Assembly (NCBI RefSeq): GCF_007997225.1
Contig: NZ_VORM01000021.1
Location: forward strand, 16,890 to 80,889
DNA length: 64,000 nucleotides
Direction of reading: 5' to 3'
Source of the DNA: Subsaximicrobium wynnwilliamsii
Lineage (GTDB): Bacteria; Bacteroidota; Bacteroidia; Flavobacteriales; Flavobacteriaceae
In this document: positions 8,410 to 16,743 of the stretch, in pieces
Layout: each line of letters starts with the position of its first letter
Position numbering within the stretch: position 1 is the stretch's first letter
Position numbers and translations under genes: made by a program
Notes under the pieces: generated by a model
The model's database searches: none
The model's input: the letters and a program-made list of their open reading frames with translations, nothing else
What the model was told of the DNA's origin: nothing

Positions 8410-8443
8410 AAAAGGAATGTAATTGGTTTTACATTCCTTTTTT
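8410..8443 (+). terminator. Intrinsic terminator after the DPP III gene
   Basis: 13-bp perfect arms (AAAAGGAATGTAA and its complement) around TTGGTT, followed by a T run. It starts 22 bp after the stop codon. Confidence 0.85.
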
Positions 8444-8512
8444 ATTGATGCTGATTTTGAGCAGAATGAAATTCAAAAGGATCAATGCGGAAACGGAAAG
8501 GAAGATGCTCAT
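8429..8512 (-). CDS. Candidate 27-residue hydrophobic peptide
   Basis: An ATG frame coding for a peptide that starts MSIFLSVSALILLNFILLKI and ends with SINKKGM, i.e. one membrane helix with a positive tail. In the duplicated copy (near 10900) one extra A shifts the frame, so it is not maintained there. It overlaps the DPP III terminator. Small membrane peptides of this kind exist, but this could be chance. Confidence 0.25.
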   Translation of the reverse strand: MSIFLSVSALILLNFILLKISINKKGM

Positions 8513-8716
8513 AAGTGTCTGGTTTTAATGACATCGCATTAGTTGCGATATGTCGTCAATGCTAAGAGAAATAGTCTTAATCTGAAGGATTCAATTGCAT
8601 ACAAACAACAGGTTTTGCCAGGTCTTTTTGAATGCGAAAATTTATGGCGTAACAACGCAAATCTGTCATTGGTTGAATGGATGCTACACTACCATCTGAG
8701 TCAAGGTCATCAACGA

Positions 8717-8744
8717 AAAAAATCCCCAGTAGTGGGGATTTTTT
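8717..8744. terminator. Bidirectional terminator between DPP III and DUF5723 genes
   Basis: 12-bp perfect arms AAAAAATCCCCA and its complement around GTAG; A run on one side and T run on the other let it work in both directions. The duplicated copy is at 11131-11157. Confidence 0.85.
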
Positions 8745-8773
8745 AATAAAGTGTTTTGGAAATTCTTTGGTGT

Positions 8774-10099
8774 TTATTTTCTGTAAATAGGGATGTTGAG
8801 ACCAACGAACACATCTGTGGTTTTTGAGCTATCAGATAATAAGTTGCTAAAAACCGATGCCGATCCTACAGTCAATGGGCCAAGTCTAATACCAGTTCCA
8901 AATGCGAAATCCCCATATTGTCTAAGGCTCAACGGGGCATACAAACTAAACCATTTGGTTTCCAATCGCGGCGCCAAAGTAAAAGTGTTGATCACATTGT
9001 TGGTGAGCTCATTGTCTTGTTTTACCAGTGACATATCCGCTTGAGCACTTACCAAGAATTTTTTAGTCAGACGATAATCCACTAAAACGTGTAAAGCTGT
9101 TGGCAATTGAAATTTAGCGCTTTGGCCAATAGACGTGTTGTTGTAATTATTATCTAAAAAGGCCTCTAAATCGTCCTCTAATGTTAATGTGCTTACCGAA
9201 GCATTCAGGTCATAACTGGTAGTTTCAGCATCCTCATAATTGATACTGCCAATATCGGTAATAGATAACCCAACTTTTAATTTATAGGGATCCTGAAAAT
9301 AGCGAACATCATCATTTTCCCTATTGGGATGCCATTGATAGGTAAAGCCCAGATCCATACCAAATCCTGAGCTCAGGTTCCCAAAATCAATATCATTATT
9401 GTCAAAGCCTTGAGTGCTTCCGTAGTTTAAAAAACCTCGGGTGGTCAAATTCTTACTGGCAGCAGTGTATTGACCTTGCAGTCCTGGGCTATTGATGTAA
9501 ACACCGCCAGCGCCCATGAGGTACTTTAGGGTTACACCGGCTTTAAGCATTTGGTTTTGTTTGGCCAATAAAATACGACCGTAGGATAATCCTATTTCAC
9601 TCCAAGCATGTATGGTGCCGCTGAGGTTTTCAGAATTGAAATTGAAATCGTCGTTGGTATCGAATTCATCAATAATGTTCTCATAAAGTTGCCCATTGAT
9701 ATTGTTGAGGTTTAATATACCACGGCCTCTCGTGATGATTCCGATACTGCTCTTTTTATTGAGATTGAACATAAAGGAAGGTCCTACAATATCGGTATTG
9801 ATGAAAAAATTGTTTGCTTCGGAAGGAAAGCGATTGGAATCCTCTTCAAAGTCAAAACCGCCATCAGATTTTATCAGGTCACTCACATTGATTCCGAAGT
9901 AATCACTGCCGCCAAATACACTGGCACTGGCAAGGTTAATATCGGCTTTAAAGTTAGAGCCCACAATGCTTGAAGGGTTGTAGACAACGCCATGAATGCC
10001 GGCATAATTATCAACCGTGTGGCCGATGTAACTTTGGCTATGGCTGAATTGGAAAGAAAGCAAAAAGCAGAAGCCTAAGGCTAAAGAAAAATTTTTCAT
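8774..10099 (-). CDS. DUF5723 family outer-membrane beta-barrel-like protein
   Basis: 441 residues with a cleavable signal peptide (MKNFSLALGFCFLLSFQFSHSQ). The mature start contains GVVYNPSSIVGSNFKADINL, characteristic of the DUF5723 family of Bacteroidota. The remainder is made of alternating strands with many aromatic and Gly residues and ends in IPIYRK, as expected for a beta-barrel, so an outer-membrane location is likely. Family members are often linked to OmpA-type proteins; none is beside it here. Its last ~125 codons are present again in the duplicated segment. Confidence 0.82.
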   Translation of the reverse strand: MKNFSLALGFCFLLSFQFSHSQSYIGHTVDNYAGIHGVVYNPSSIVGSNFKADINLASASVFGGSDYFGINVSDLIKSDGGFDFEEDSNRFPSEANNFFINTDIVGPSFMFNLNKKSSIGIITRGRGILNLNNINGQLYENIIDEFDTNDDFNFNSENLSGTIHAWSEIGLSYGRILLAKQNQMLKAGVTLKYLMGAGGVYINSPGLQGQYTAASKNLTTRGFLNYGSTQGFDNNDIDFGNLSSGFGMDLGFTYQWHPNRENDDVRYFQDPYKLKVGLSITDIGSINYEDAETTSYDLNASVSTLTLEDDLEAFLDNNYNNTSIGQSAKFQLPTALHVLVDYRLTKKFLVSAQADMSLVKQDNELTNNVINTFTLAPRLETKWFSLYAPLSLRQYGDFAFGTGIRLGPLTVGSASVFSNLLSDSSKTTDVFVGLNIPIYRK

Positions 10100-10183
10100 G
10101 TAAATTTAGTTTAGGTTAAGTAGTGGTAAAAAAAAGAAATTTAATTTAAGTATGCAATCTATTTTAAAAAATGTCACAAAAAC

Positions 10184-10206
10184 ATCCCCATTAATGGGTA
10201 TTTTTT
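10184..10206. terminator. Hairpin after the broken LuxR gene
   Basis: CCCATTAATGGG palindrome with A/T-rich flanks and T runs on both sides. Placed 18 bp after the stop of the LuxR remnant, so probably its original terminator. Confidence 0.5.
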
Positions 10207-10223
10207 AAAACGGAAGCAATCGC

Positions 10224-10322
10224 TTAGAACCGATATTTCCGTTCTAAGGCATAGCGCATCAATTCGCCCTTACCACTCAAACCCAAGATTCGGGTCCTGT
10301 TTTTGCGATGGGTATCTACGGT
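10224..10322 (-). pseudogene. 3' end of a LuxR-family response regulator gene
   Basis: The last 32 codons read TVDTHRKNRTRILGLSGKGE and continue to ..YALERKYRF before TAA. This is the recognition helix and final helix of a GerE/LuxR DNA-binding domain (compare VxTHRxNIxxKL..). Everything upstream (receiver domain, first helices) is missing, because the sequence turns into the duplicated DPP III segment, in which this strand is only a reverse shadow frame. It is therefore a gene remnant. It marks the left edge of the inserted copy. Confidence 0.8.
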
Positions 10323-10802
10323 TTGATTACGCAATTGATTCGCTTGAACATTGGCGACAACATTGAGGAGGCACACATGAGAAACAGGCAGTGGGTTGCG
10401 GCTTGGGCTTATGAAAAAGGAATGAAGGATAACGTTATTGAAAAGATCACTAGAGATGGTAAGACGTATTTCAATATCAACGATTATGAAAAATTGCACG
10501 CCATCTTTGGAGAATTGTTGCGTGAAACACAGCGCATAAAATCGGAAGGCGATTATAAAGCGGTTGAAGATTTGGTGGAAGGTTATGGCGTGAAAGTGGA
10601 TCAAGACATCCATAACGAGGTTTTGGAACGCAACAAACAATTTACAGCTGCGCCTTACAACGGTTTTGTGAATCCTGTTTTAGTCCCAGAATTGGATAAA
10701 AATGGTGAGATCTACGATATCAAAGTGACCCAGCCAGACCATTTTGACCAGCAAATGTTGGAGTATAGTAAAACATTCGGCTTTCTTCCTGAAATGAATT
10801 AA
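10318..10802 (+). pseudogene. Duplicated C-terminal fragment of dipeptidyl peptidase III
   Basis: About 160 codons near-identical to the end of the gene at 6348-8387, with a few changes (for example KIGD to NIGD and YSG to YNG). It lacks the signal peptide, the HEVIGH zinc motif and the EEGRAD motif, so it cannot be an active peptidase. Its frame opens only because an ATG lies by chance in the LuxR remnant. The terminator that follows the parent gene is also copied. Confidence 0.9.
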
Positions 10803-11130
10803 GCAAAGGTTTTAGCTGAAAATGAAAAGGGATGTAATTGGTTTTACATTCCTTTTTATTGATGCTGATTTTGAGCAGAATGAAATTCAAAAGGATCAAT
10901 GCGGAAACGGAAAAGGAAGATGCTCATAAGTGTCTGATTTTAATGACATCGCATTAGTTGCGATATGTCGTCATTGGCAAGCGAAATAGTCTTAATCTGA
11001 AGGTTTCAATTGCCTACAAACAACAGGTTTTGCCAGGTCTTTTGGACCGTGAAAAGTAATTGGGCAATAGGCATAGCTGTCATTGGTTGAATTGCTGCCA
11101 CACTACAATTTGAGTCATCTTCATCAACGA

Positions 11131-11157
11131 AAAAAATCCCCAGTAGTGGGGATTTTT
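11131..11157. terminator. Duplicated bidirectional terminator
   Basis: Copy of the hairpin at 8717-8744 (AAAAAATCCCCA arm, GTAG loop) with one fewer T. Confidence 0.7.
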
Positions 11158-11186
11158 AAAAAAGTAACTTGGTGTTTCCGTCCAGT

Positions 11187-11568
11187 CTATTTTCTGTAAA
11201 TAGGGATGTTGAGACCAACAAACACATCTGTGGTTTTTGAGCTATCAGATAATAAATTGCTAAAAACCGATGCCGATCCTACAGTCAATGGGCCAAGTCT
11301 AATACCAGTTCCAAATGCGAAATCCCCATATTGTCTAAGGCTCAACGGGGCATACAAACTAAACCATTTGGTTTCCAATCGCGGCGCCAAAGTAAAAGTA
11401 TTGATCACATTATTGGAGAGCTCATTGTCTTGTTTTACCATGGATATATCCGCTTGAGCACTTACCAAGAATTTTTTAGTCAGACGATAATCCACTAAAA
11501 CGTGTAAAGCTGTTGGCAATTGAAATTTAGCGCTTTGGCCAATAGACGTGTTGTTGTAATTGTTGTCT
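11187..11568 (-). pseudogene. Duplicated C-terminal fragment of the DUF5723 gene
   Basis: About 126 codons matching the end of the gene at 8774-10099 with a few substitutions (ADMSLV to ADISMV). There is no signal peptide. The open frame extends to 11630, but its first ~20 codons (MEEGYKTVVIDRREVANGST) belong to a different gene, an FAD oxidoreductase, giving an accidental in-frame chimera. Not expected to reach the outer membrane. Confidence 0.88.
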
Positions 11569-11757
11569 GAAGTGCTTCCATTGGCAACTTCGCGTCGGTC
11601 TATCACAACCGTTTTATAACCTTCTTCCATGCATTAGTGAGCCATCAAGCTTCCTGTGATGCCGCCTCCGACGATGAGAATTTCGGTTTCGATATTTTTC
11701 CTCAATGAAGGATAAGATTCCAATAAACCGTTTTTTTACCAACCAAAATGGTTCATT
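11566..11757 (-). pseudogene. 5' fragment of an FAD-dependent (DAO-type) oxidoreductase gene
   Basis: Translation gives ETEILIVGGGITGSLMAH, then a TAA stop where a residue is expected, then CMEEGYKTVVIDRREVANGS, at which point the duplicated segment begins. GGGITG is the dinucleotide-binding motif and VVIDRR the end of the second strand of a D-amino-acid-oxidase-like Rossmann fold. Upstream, NGLLESYPSLRKN is readable and a further shift at a run of A probably separates it from an earlier start. With an internal stop and no catalytic part it is dead. Confidence 0.75.
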
Positions 11758-11793
11758 AGATGTTAAGTCTATAATGAGTTAATATAATTAGAA

Positions 11794-12859
11794 TTATTTT
11801 TCTTGAAGTTTTTTAATCTGTTTTGCTGCCTTTTCCAACTGTTCTTCCGTAGCTTTTTTGGGCATTTGCTCTTTTGCGCCTTGAGGTTCGAAACTCAATT
11901 CCACGTAAAAAGGAAAGTGGTCAGAGTCTATCGATTGGCAACTTTTCATCTCGGCTAAACGAAATTCAGGCGAAACAAAAAATATGGTCCAAAGGCCAAC
12001 GTAATAAATACTTTTTAGCATTAAACGTATTGTAAAAGCCGCGTCCAACTCTAATATCTAATAATTCGCTCGTTTTTTGAAATAATCGAGTGGTTGAAGA
12101 CCAAGGAATATCGTTGAAATCGCCAATGACAATGACTGGAATTTCAGACGCTCTTGACAATTTGGAAGTCATCATCAATTCTGCATCTCTATCAGTCGAT
12201 AAGGGGTTTTCCTGTGGCATTGGTGGCGTGGGATGGACTGCATATAATTGTGCAATTTCTCCAGATGGCAAGCGGAATTTAGTGTGAATTGAAGGAATGC
12301 TGTCAGTAACCATAAATTTCAATTGTGGGTCAATGAGTTCCAATTTCGAATACAGCAAGATTCCATATGTGTTTTCAAGAGGCAATTCAACCTTGTACTT
12401 ATATTCTGAAGATAGATTTTTTACGATGGCATCTTTCCATTGGTTATTCGCCTCTGTGAAAATCATAATATCCGAATCGAGTTCTCTAATGACATCCATT
12501 AAAATATCATTGTTCTCATTTTTTTGCAACACATTGGCAGTAAGAAGTTTTATTTTAAATTTGTCGTCGGTTTTTGTAGCATCCATCACTTCTTTCTTGA
12601 AAAAAGGCGTATAAGGCGCAATTTTAAAAAATTGAAAAACAAAACATAAAACAAGTAGTATTATGAATAGAAAATCTTTTTTATTCCAAAAATCAAATTT
12701 TATACAGAAAGCAAGAATGGCGAGAAACGTAAGCGTCGTAAGTTGAATATGTGGGAAGTCGAACATTCGAATCCACCAATAATCTGCTGGTATCAATGGA
12801 AGCAAAGTTAAAACCATAGCTACAAAGCCAAAACCGAATAAAAACTTCTTTAAAGTCAT
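11794..12859 (-). pseudogene. Endonuclease/exonuclease/phosphatase family membrane protein, frameshifted
   Basis: The first frame (12859 to 11966) has three N-terminal membrane helices and then the EEP fold: LLTANVLQKN, IFTEANNQW, VIGDFND and WPLDHIF. It then runs out of frame, while a second frame continues naturally with VSPEFRLAEMKSCQSIDSDH, giving the final catalytic DH and a Lys/Glu-rich tail ending at 11794. The shift lies at a run of six A (11977-11982, + strand); five would restore one frame of about 350 residues. Intact relatives act on DNA, phosphoinositides or other phosphodiesters. Either a recent pseudogene, a slippage-controlled gene or a base-calling error. Confidence 0.82.
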
Positions 12860-13430
12860 GGGTGTTTATTTTTTTTGAAAGATATGTAAAATTATGTCAG
12901 TTGATAGATTGAAATTCATTGTTGTCCGATTGAACTTTTACGAACAATGATTTTGTTAACAGCAGCAAACATTAAGGCAAATTTTAAATACAATAGCTTG
13001 CTTAAGCTCTAAAAGACATTTTAAGTTTTGAAATTAAAAATGAAAGTCAGATGGGCTTAATTCTCAAATGTTTACGAATCAAGTCTTATGCCTGCATGCC
13101 GGATATGAAGGTCTTATGTCTTGCAGCGCAGCGCCTGCCGGCAGGGTCTTAAGTCTTTGTATGACAATATTGATTTAAAATAGTTGTTTTATAAGGTTCG
13201 CTATCATTCCAAATGGCAAGAAGGCATGCGCAAAGCACTTCCTGTGTCAATAAACTTAGGCGATTGTGAAATGTTAAGTCGCTAAAATTGAATCCTACTC
13301 AATACCCATTACAAAGATGCAATGTAGAACAACATCATAACATAGCTAATACATGGGATATTGAGCGGGTAAGATACTTAAAAGTAAAAAATAAGGGAAG
13401 GAGTGCTTGATAGCTGCCAAAGAAAGCTTT
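12860..13430. other. Long non-coding stretch with a GC-rich palindromic repeat
   Basis: No convincing coding sequence on either strand. The only structure noted is around 13081-13160: AAGTCTTATG-like phrases repeated on either side of CAGCGCAGCGCCTGCCGG and a perfect CCTGCCGGCAGG palindrome at 13134-13145. The same core is seen at 2823-2840. GC content is locally higher than its surroundings. Confidence 0.5.
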
Positions 13431-13616
13431 TTAAATAAAAATGAATTTAATGGCAGCAATCATAAGCAAAAATGAAATAAAGGCAATAAGGATCCAAACG
13501 CTTCCTTTGTAATATTTTCTGTGGAGTTTTGAGTCCTTCCGATAGGCATAAATGAGAGCGATAATGAAGACAATCGCAAATAAAATACCGAAAACCAATT
13601 GACCCGTACTGAACAT
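13431..13616 (-). CDS. Small two-helix membrane protein
   Basis: About 61 residues beginning MFSTGQLVFGILFAIVF. A first membrane helix, a basic loop (YAYRKDSKLHRKYYKGS) and a second helix ending IKFIFI. This layout is conserved in flavobacterial small proteins of unknown function. The start at 13616 (Met-7 of the longer frame from 13634) is preferred because the helix begins directly, but 13634 is possible. No neighbour gives a clue to the role. Confidence 0.65.
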   Translation of the reverse strand: MFSTGQLVFGILFAIVFIIALIYAYRKDSKLHRKYYKGSVWILIAFISFLLMIAAIKFIFI

Positions 13617-13764
13617 ATTGCTATTTTTATGCAAAAGTAATTATTAAACATTGAATTTGCTATCTACAAAACATAAATACCACTATAAACTTACAATCAT
13701 AAACCGAAGCAGCTTCAATTTTTAGGAGCCTGAATCAAGAAATTTTAACCAACAGCAATACCTT

Positions 13765-14151
13765 ATGAAACAAAAAATAGAAGCTGTCAAGGCTTTTCAC
13801 AGCGCATTTAAAATCGGCCATCGCGAAACTCCCAAGGCCCATTTAGGACTGGAGAAAAACATGCTGCGCTATAAATTGATGCGCGAGGAAAACGAGGAAT
13901 ATCTTGAAGCTGCCAATGCAGATGATTTGGTGGAAGTGGCAGATGCGCTTGGCGATATGCTCTACATTCTCTGCGGTACCATCATCGAGCATGGTCTCCA
14001 ACATAAAATAGAGGAGGTTTTTGACGAAATCCAACGCAGTAACATGAGCAAATTGGGAGCAAATGGCGAGCCCATTTACCGTGAGGATGGGAAAGTGCTT
14101 AAAGGGCCAAATTACTTCAAGCCCAATATTTCTGAAATCCTTGAGAAATAA
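13765..14151 (+). CDS. MazG-like nucleotide pyrophosphohydrolase
   Basis: 128 residues of all-alpha NTP-PPase type. The metal-binding pattern is readable as REENEEYLEA (E..EE) near residue 40 and DALGDMLYIL (ExxD-like) near residue 62. These enzymes cleave (d)NTPs or related nucleotides to monophosphate and pyrophosphate; the family includes phosphoribosyl-ATP pyrophosphohydrolase relatives. It stands alone, in front of a short interspersed repeat. Substrate cannot be told from sequence. Confidence 0.8.
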   Translation: MKQKIEAVKAFHSAFKIGHRETPKAHLGLEKNMLRYKLMREENEEYLEAANADDLVEVADALGDMLYILCGTIIEHGLQHKIEEVFDEIQRSNMSKLGANGEPIYREDGKVLKGPNYFKPNISEILEK

Positions 14152-14157
14152 ATCTCT

Positions 14158-14242
14158 CAATAGGGTTTTATGCCTCGAGGTTTGCCCTGAACTACAAAGA
14201 ACTTCGTTCAATTCGTACCACGTGGACTTGCCACGGGCTTAT
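14158..14242. repeat. Interspersed element with imperfect terminal inverted repeats (copy 1)
   Basis: About 85 bp: AGGGTTTTATGCCTCGAGG at one side, CACGGGCTTA at the other, with ACTACAAAGAAC..TTCAATTCGTACCA between. The ends GCCTCGAGGTTTGCC and GGACTTGCCACGGGC are rough inverted repeats. A clearer copy is at 28065-28151 and a left-end remnant at 53363-53382. Confidence 0.6.
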
Positions 14243-14337
14243 TGATTAAAAAAAAAATTCCAAATTCCAAAGCTTCGGCAGTTTTGGAATTTGGAATTTG
14301 GAATTTTTTAGTATGGAATTTAAATTTAAATTTAAAT

Positions 14338-15408
14338 TTAAATTTCCATTCTCCAGCCATTCTTGTCTTCCGCAAGATTATGCTGAATATTGAGCATTTT
14401 AGATTTCAATCGGCTGGAGTAGGAGTGCTCGTTAACCTCTGGCAATTCATAAACCTGCTCTTGAAATTCAAAAGCTGAGATTGGACTGATTACCGCCGCA
14501 GTGCCAGCTCCAAAGATCTCTTTCAAGCTACCATCTTTGGAAGCTTCAACGATTTCTGATACTTTGATGGGTCTAACCTCGCAAGGGATGTCATTATCGG
14601 CTGCCAATTGAATCAAACTCTTTCTAGTCACACCATCTAAAATACGGTCACTTATTGGTGCCGTGATTAGAGTATCATTGATTCTGAAAAACACATTCAT
14701 CGTACCAGCTTCCTCTAAATAAGTATGGGTATCGGCATCGGTCCAGATTACTTGTTGGTACCCGCGATCTTGTGCCAATTTGGTTGGGTAAAACTGTGCG
14801 GCATAATTTCCTGCTGCTTTTGCAAAACCCACACCTCCACTGGCCGAACGGCTAAATTTCTCAGCAATCAATACCCTCACGGTGCCTTTGTAATAGGCTT
14901 TTGCTGGTGCGCAAATGATCATGAAACGGTAGCTTTCTGAAGGAGCAGCTGCAATGGCTGAATCTATCGCAATCACAAAGGGTCTCAAATATAAGGAGTT
15001 GCCTACACCTGGTTGGATCCAAGCTTTGTCCATATTTACCAAGGTTTTTAGGCCTTCAAAAAAGTAATTCTCAGGAAATTCTGGGATGGCCAAACGGGCA
15101 GCAGACTTGTTAATGCGCTTAAAGTTTTGGTCTGGTCTAAAGAGAAAAACCTTTCCGTTGTCGTCCTTATAGGCTTTCATGCCTTCAAAAACTGCTTGTC
15201 CGTAATGAAACACACGTGCCGAAGGATCTATAGTCATCGGTTGGTAAGGGACAATCTTAGGCTCTTGCCAGGCTCCATTTTTATAGTCACAATAAAACAT
15301 GTGATCTGTAAAGGTTTTTCCGAAGGCTAAGTCGCTAAAATCTATCGAACTTACCCGAGATTCCTTAACTTTTTCTATCTGTAGTTTGGCGTTTGCAGTA
15401 TTTGACAT
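14338..15408 (-). CDS. ilvE: Branched-chain amino acid aminotransferase
   Basis: 356 residues from the ATG at 15408 (MSNTANAKLQIEKV); the frame is open 120 bp further upstream but a promoter box at 15429-15436 lies in that stretch. PLP class IV fold: EGMKAYKDDNGKVFLFRPDQN in the N-terminal part, catalytic lysine in AAQFYPTKLAQDRGYQQV near the middle, and EAGTMNVFF plus GVTRKSL in the cofactor-binding loops. It transfers the amino group between Leu/Ile/Val and 2-oxoglutarate in the cytoplasm. It is divergent from the DUF4920-mnmD pair. Confidence 0.95.
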   Translation of the reverse strand: MSNTANAKLQIEKVKESRVSSIDFSDLAFGKTFTDHMFYCDYKNGAWQEPKIVPYQPMTIDPSARVFHYGQAVFEGMKAYKDDNGKVFLFRPDQNFKRINKSAARLAIPEFPENYFFEGLKTLVNMDKAWIQPGVGNSLYLRPFVIAIDSAIAAAPSESYRFMIICAPAKAYYKGTVRVLIAEKFSRSASGGVGFAKAAGNYAAQFYPTKLAQDRGYQQVIWTDADTHTYLEEAGTMNVFFRINDTLITAPISDRILDGVTRKSLIQLAADNDIPCEVRPIKVSEIVEASKDGSLKEIFGAGTAAVISPISAFEFQEQVYELPEVNEHSYSSRLKSKMLNIQHNLAEDKNGWRMEI

Positions 15409-15428
15409 GATGCTAGTTTTTAGTCTTG

Positions 15429-15436
15429 CAAAACTA
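15429..15436 (-). promoter_or_regulatory. -7 box TAGTTTTG of ilvE
   Basis: Matches TAnnTTTG on the minus strand, 20 bp before the ilvE start. No clear TTG at -33. Confidence 0.5.
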
Positions 15437-15483
15437 GACATTTTAGGTCGGTTAAAAAAGTGAATGTTTTCTAAAAAAAAGTG

Positions 15484-15491
15484 TACTTTTG
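15484..15491 (+). promoter_or_regulatory. -7 box TACTTTTG of the DUF4920-mnmD pair
   Basis: Matches TAnnTTTG, 28 bp before the ATG at 15520. Confidence 0.55.
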
Positions 15492-15519
15492 AAGACCTAA
15501 ACCCTAAAAAGACAAAGCA

Positions 15520-16038
15520 ATGAAACACATAATCGTCTTAGTATTAGTAGTGAGTAGTTTGTTGGCTTGTAAGCAGGAAAGCAAAACGGCCGATGTTGCT
15601 GCTACTGAAGATTCCCAAATGGAACAGGAAATCGCTTATAAATCATTTGGTAAGGAGATCGACGCAAACAACGCGATGAATACCAAAAAAATGACCGAGG
15701 CTTATCAAAACATGACTGTGGGAGACTCTATGGATGCCAAGGTCATGGCGAAGGTTGACGAGGTTTGCCAAGCCAAAGGATGTTGGATGAAACTGGATTT
15801 GGAAAATGGTGAGCAAGCAATGGTTAAGTTTAAGGATTACGGCTTTTTCATGCCTAAAGACATTGCTGGTAAAGAGGTAATCATCAACGGTAAGGCCTAT
15901 GTAAATGAGGTGCCTGTTGATGAGCAACGTCATTATGCCGAAGATGGTGGTGCCAGCAAAGAGGAAATCGCCTTGATCACAGCGCCTAAAAAAACATTTT
16001 CCTTTGAGGCCGACGGTGTGCTTTTGAAATCCATTTAA
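15520..16038 (+). CDS. DUF4920 lipoprotein
   Basis: 172 residues. Lipoprotein signal MKHIIVLVLVVSSLLAC, a polar linker, then a compact domain with CQAKGCWMKLDL and MVKFKDYGFFMPKD. This pattern is the DUF4920 domain, an OB-like periplasmic fold whose CxxxGCWM segment suggests metal or redox ligation. Function is not known. It is followed after 1 bp by mnmD, an arrangement seen repeatedly in flavobacteria, next to ilvE on the other strand. Confidence 0.85.
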   Translation: MKHIIVLVLVVSSLLACKQESKTADVAATEDSQMEQEIAYKSFGKEIDANNAMNTKKMTEAYQNMTVGDSMDAKVMAKVDEVCQAKGCWMKLDLENGEQAMVKFKDYGFFMPKDIAGKEVIINGKAYVNEVPVDEQRHYAEDGGASKEEIALITAPKKTFSFEADGVLLKSI

Positions 16039-16039
16039 A

Positions 16040-16726
16040 GTGCAACGAAAAATAATTATTACTGAAGACGGGTCAGCCACCATCCAAATCGAAGATTGGA
16101 ACGAGCAATACCATTCCGTTCACGGTGCCATACAAGAAGCAAACCATGTCTACATCAAACACGGTTTGCTTTTTTGTTCTGAAGCACTTTCTGCAGAAAA
16201 AAAAGGCATCTCGCTTTTGGAAATAGGTTTCGGTACCGGTCTCAATGCCATACTTAGCTTGTTGACTGCGGAAGCATTGAAGCTTCATATCAACTATGTA
16301 GGCGTTGAAGGATTTCCTGTTTCTTCGGAAGAATTACAGCAACTCAATTATGTGGAGCAACTTCAAATGGATAAGCATCGATTTGATCGCTTGCACAACT
16401 GCTCTTGGGAAGAGCCGCATGCCATTTCCGAAGCATTCACACTAACCAAAAAGCAACTTTTTTTCAAGGACATCGCTGAAGTGAACGCTTATGATCTCAT
16501 CTATTTTGATGCCTTTGGCGCAAGAGTTCAACCCGAATTGTGGACTGAAGACATCTTCAAACTCATGTTCGATGCTTTGAGACCCAACGGTGTATTAACC
16601 ACTTACTCAGCAAAAGGCAGTGTGCGTCGTGCCATGCAAGCTGTGGGTTTTGAGGTGGAGCGATTAGCAGGCCCTCCCGGGAAACGGGAAATGTTGCGGG
16701 CGGTTAAGAAAGGTAGTGGGCAGTAG
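16040..16726 (+). CDS. mnmD: tRNA (5-methylaminomethyl-2-thiouridine) methyltransferase MnmD
   Basis: 228 residues. SAM-binding motif I LLEIGFGTGLNAILSL near residue 58, GVEGFPVSSEEL after it, the DLIYFDAFGARVQPELW segment near residue 150 and GPPGKREMLRA at the end are diagnostic of MnmD, the stand-alone methyltransferase that finishes mnm5s2U34 at the tRNA wobble position (the N-terminal half of MnmC in enterobacteria). The FAD oxidase half is absent, as is usual for this group. Starts 1 bp after the DUF4920 gene. Confidence 0.92.
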   Translation: MQRKIIITEDGSATIQIEDWNEQYHSVHGAIQEANHVYIKHGLLFCSEALSAEKKGISLLEIGFGTGLNAILSLLTAEALKLHINYVGVEGFPVSSEELQQLNYVEQLQMDKHRFDRLHNCSWEEPHAISEAFTLTKKQLFFKDIAEVNAYDLIYFDAFGARVQPELWTEDIFKLMFDALRPNGVLTTYSAKGSVRRAMQAVGFEVERLAGPPGKREMLRAVKKGSGQ

Positions 16727-16743
16727 GGATTAGGCATTAGGGA

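Larger units (their letters stand above)
7903..9156. repeat. Parent segment of a ~1.25-kb direct duplication
   Basis: Covers the C-terminal part of the DPP III gene, the convergent intergenic region with its terminators and the C-terminal third of the DUF5723 gene. A nearly identical copy in the same orientation lies at 10318-11568. The ends were set by eye where the two texts diverge; the left end has about 10 bp shared (ACGGTTTGAT) on both sides of the junction. Confidence 0.9.
10318..11568. repeat. Second copy of the ~1.25-kb direct duplication
   Basis: Copy of 7903-9156 in the same orientation, about 1.16 kb after the parent ends. Left neighbour is a LuxR tail, right neighbour an FAD-oxidoreductase head, both on the minus strand. 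The coding parts differ by scattered substitutions and the intergenic part by substitutions and small indels, so the event is not brand new. Confidence 0.9.

Noticed and set aside
8543..8746. 67-codon plus-strand frame between DPP III and DUF5723
   Set aside because: It runs through a terminator, has no start signal and is not kept in the duplicated copy.
10224..10640. 138-codon minus-strand frame as a LuxR protein
   Set aside because: Only the last 32 codons are LuxR; the rest is the reverse of the DPP III fragment.
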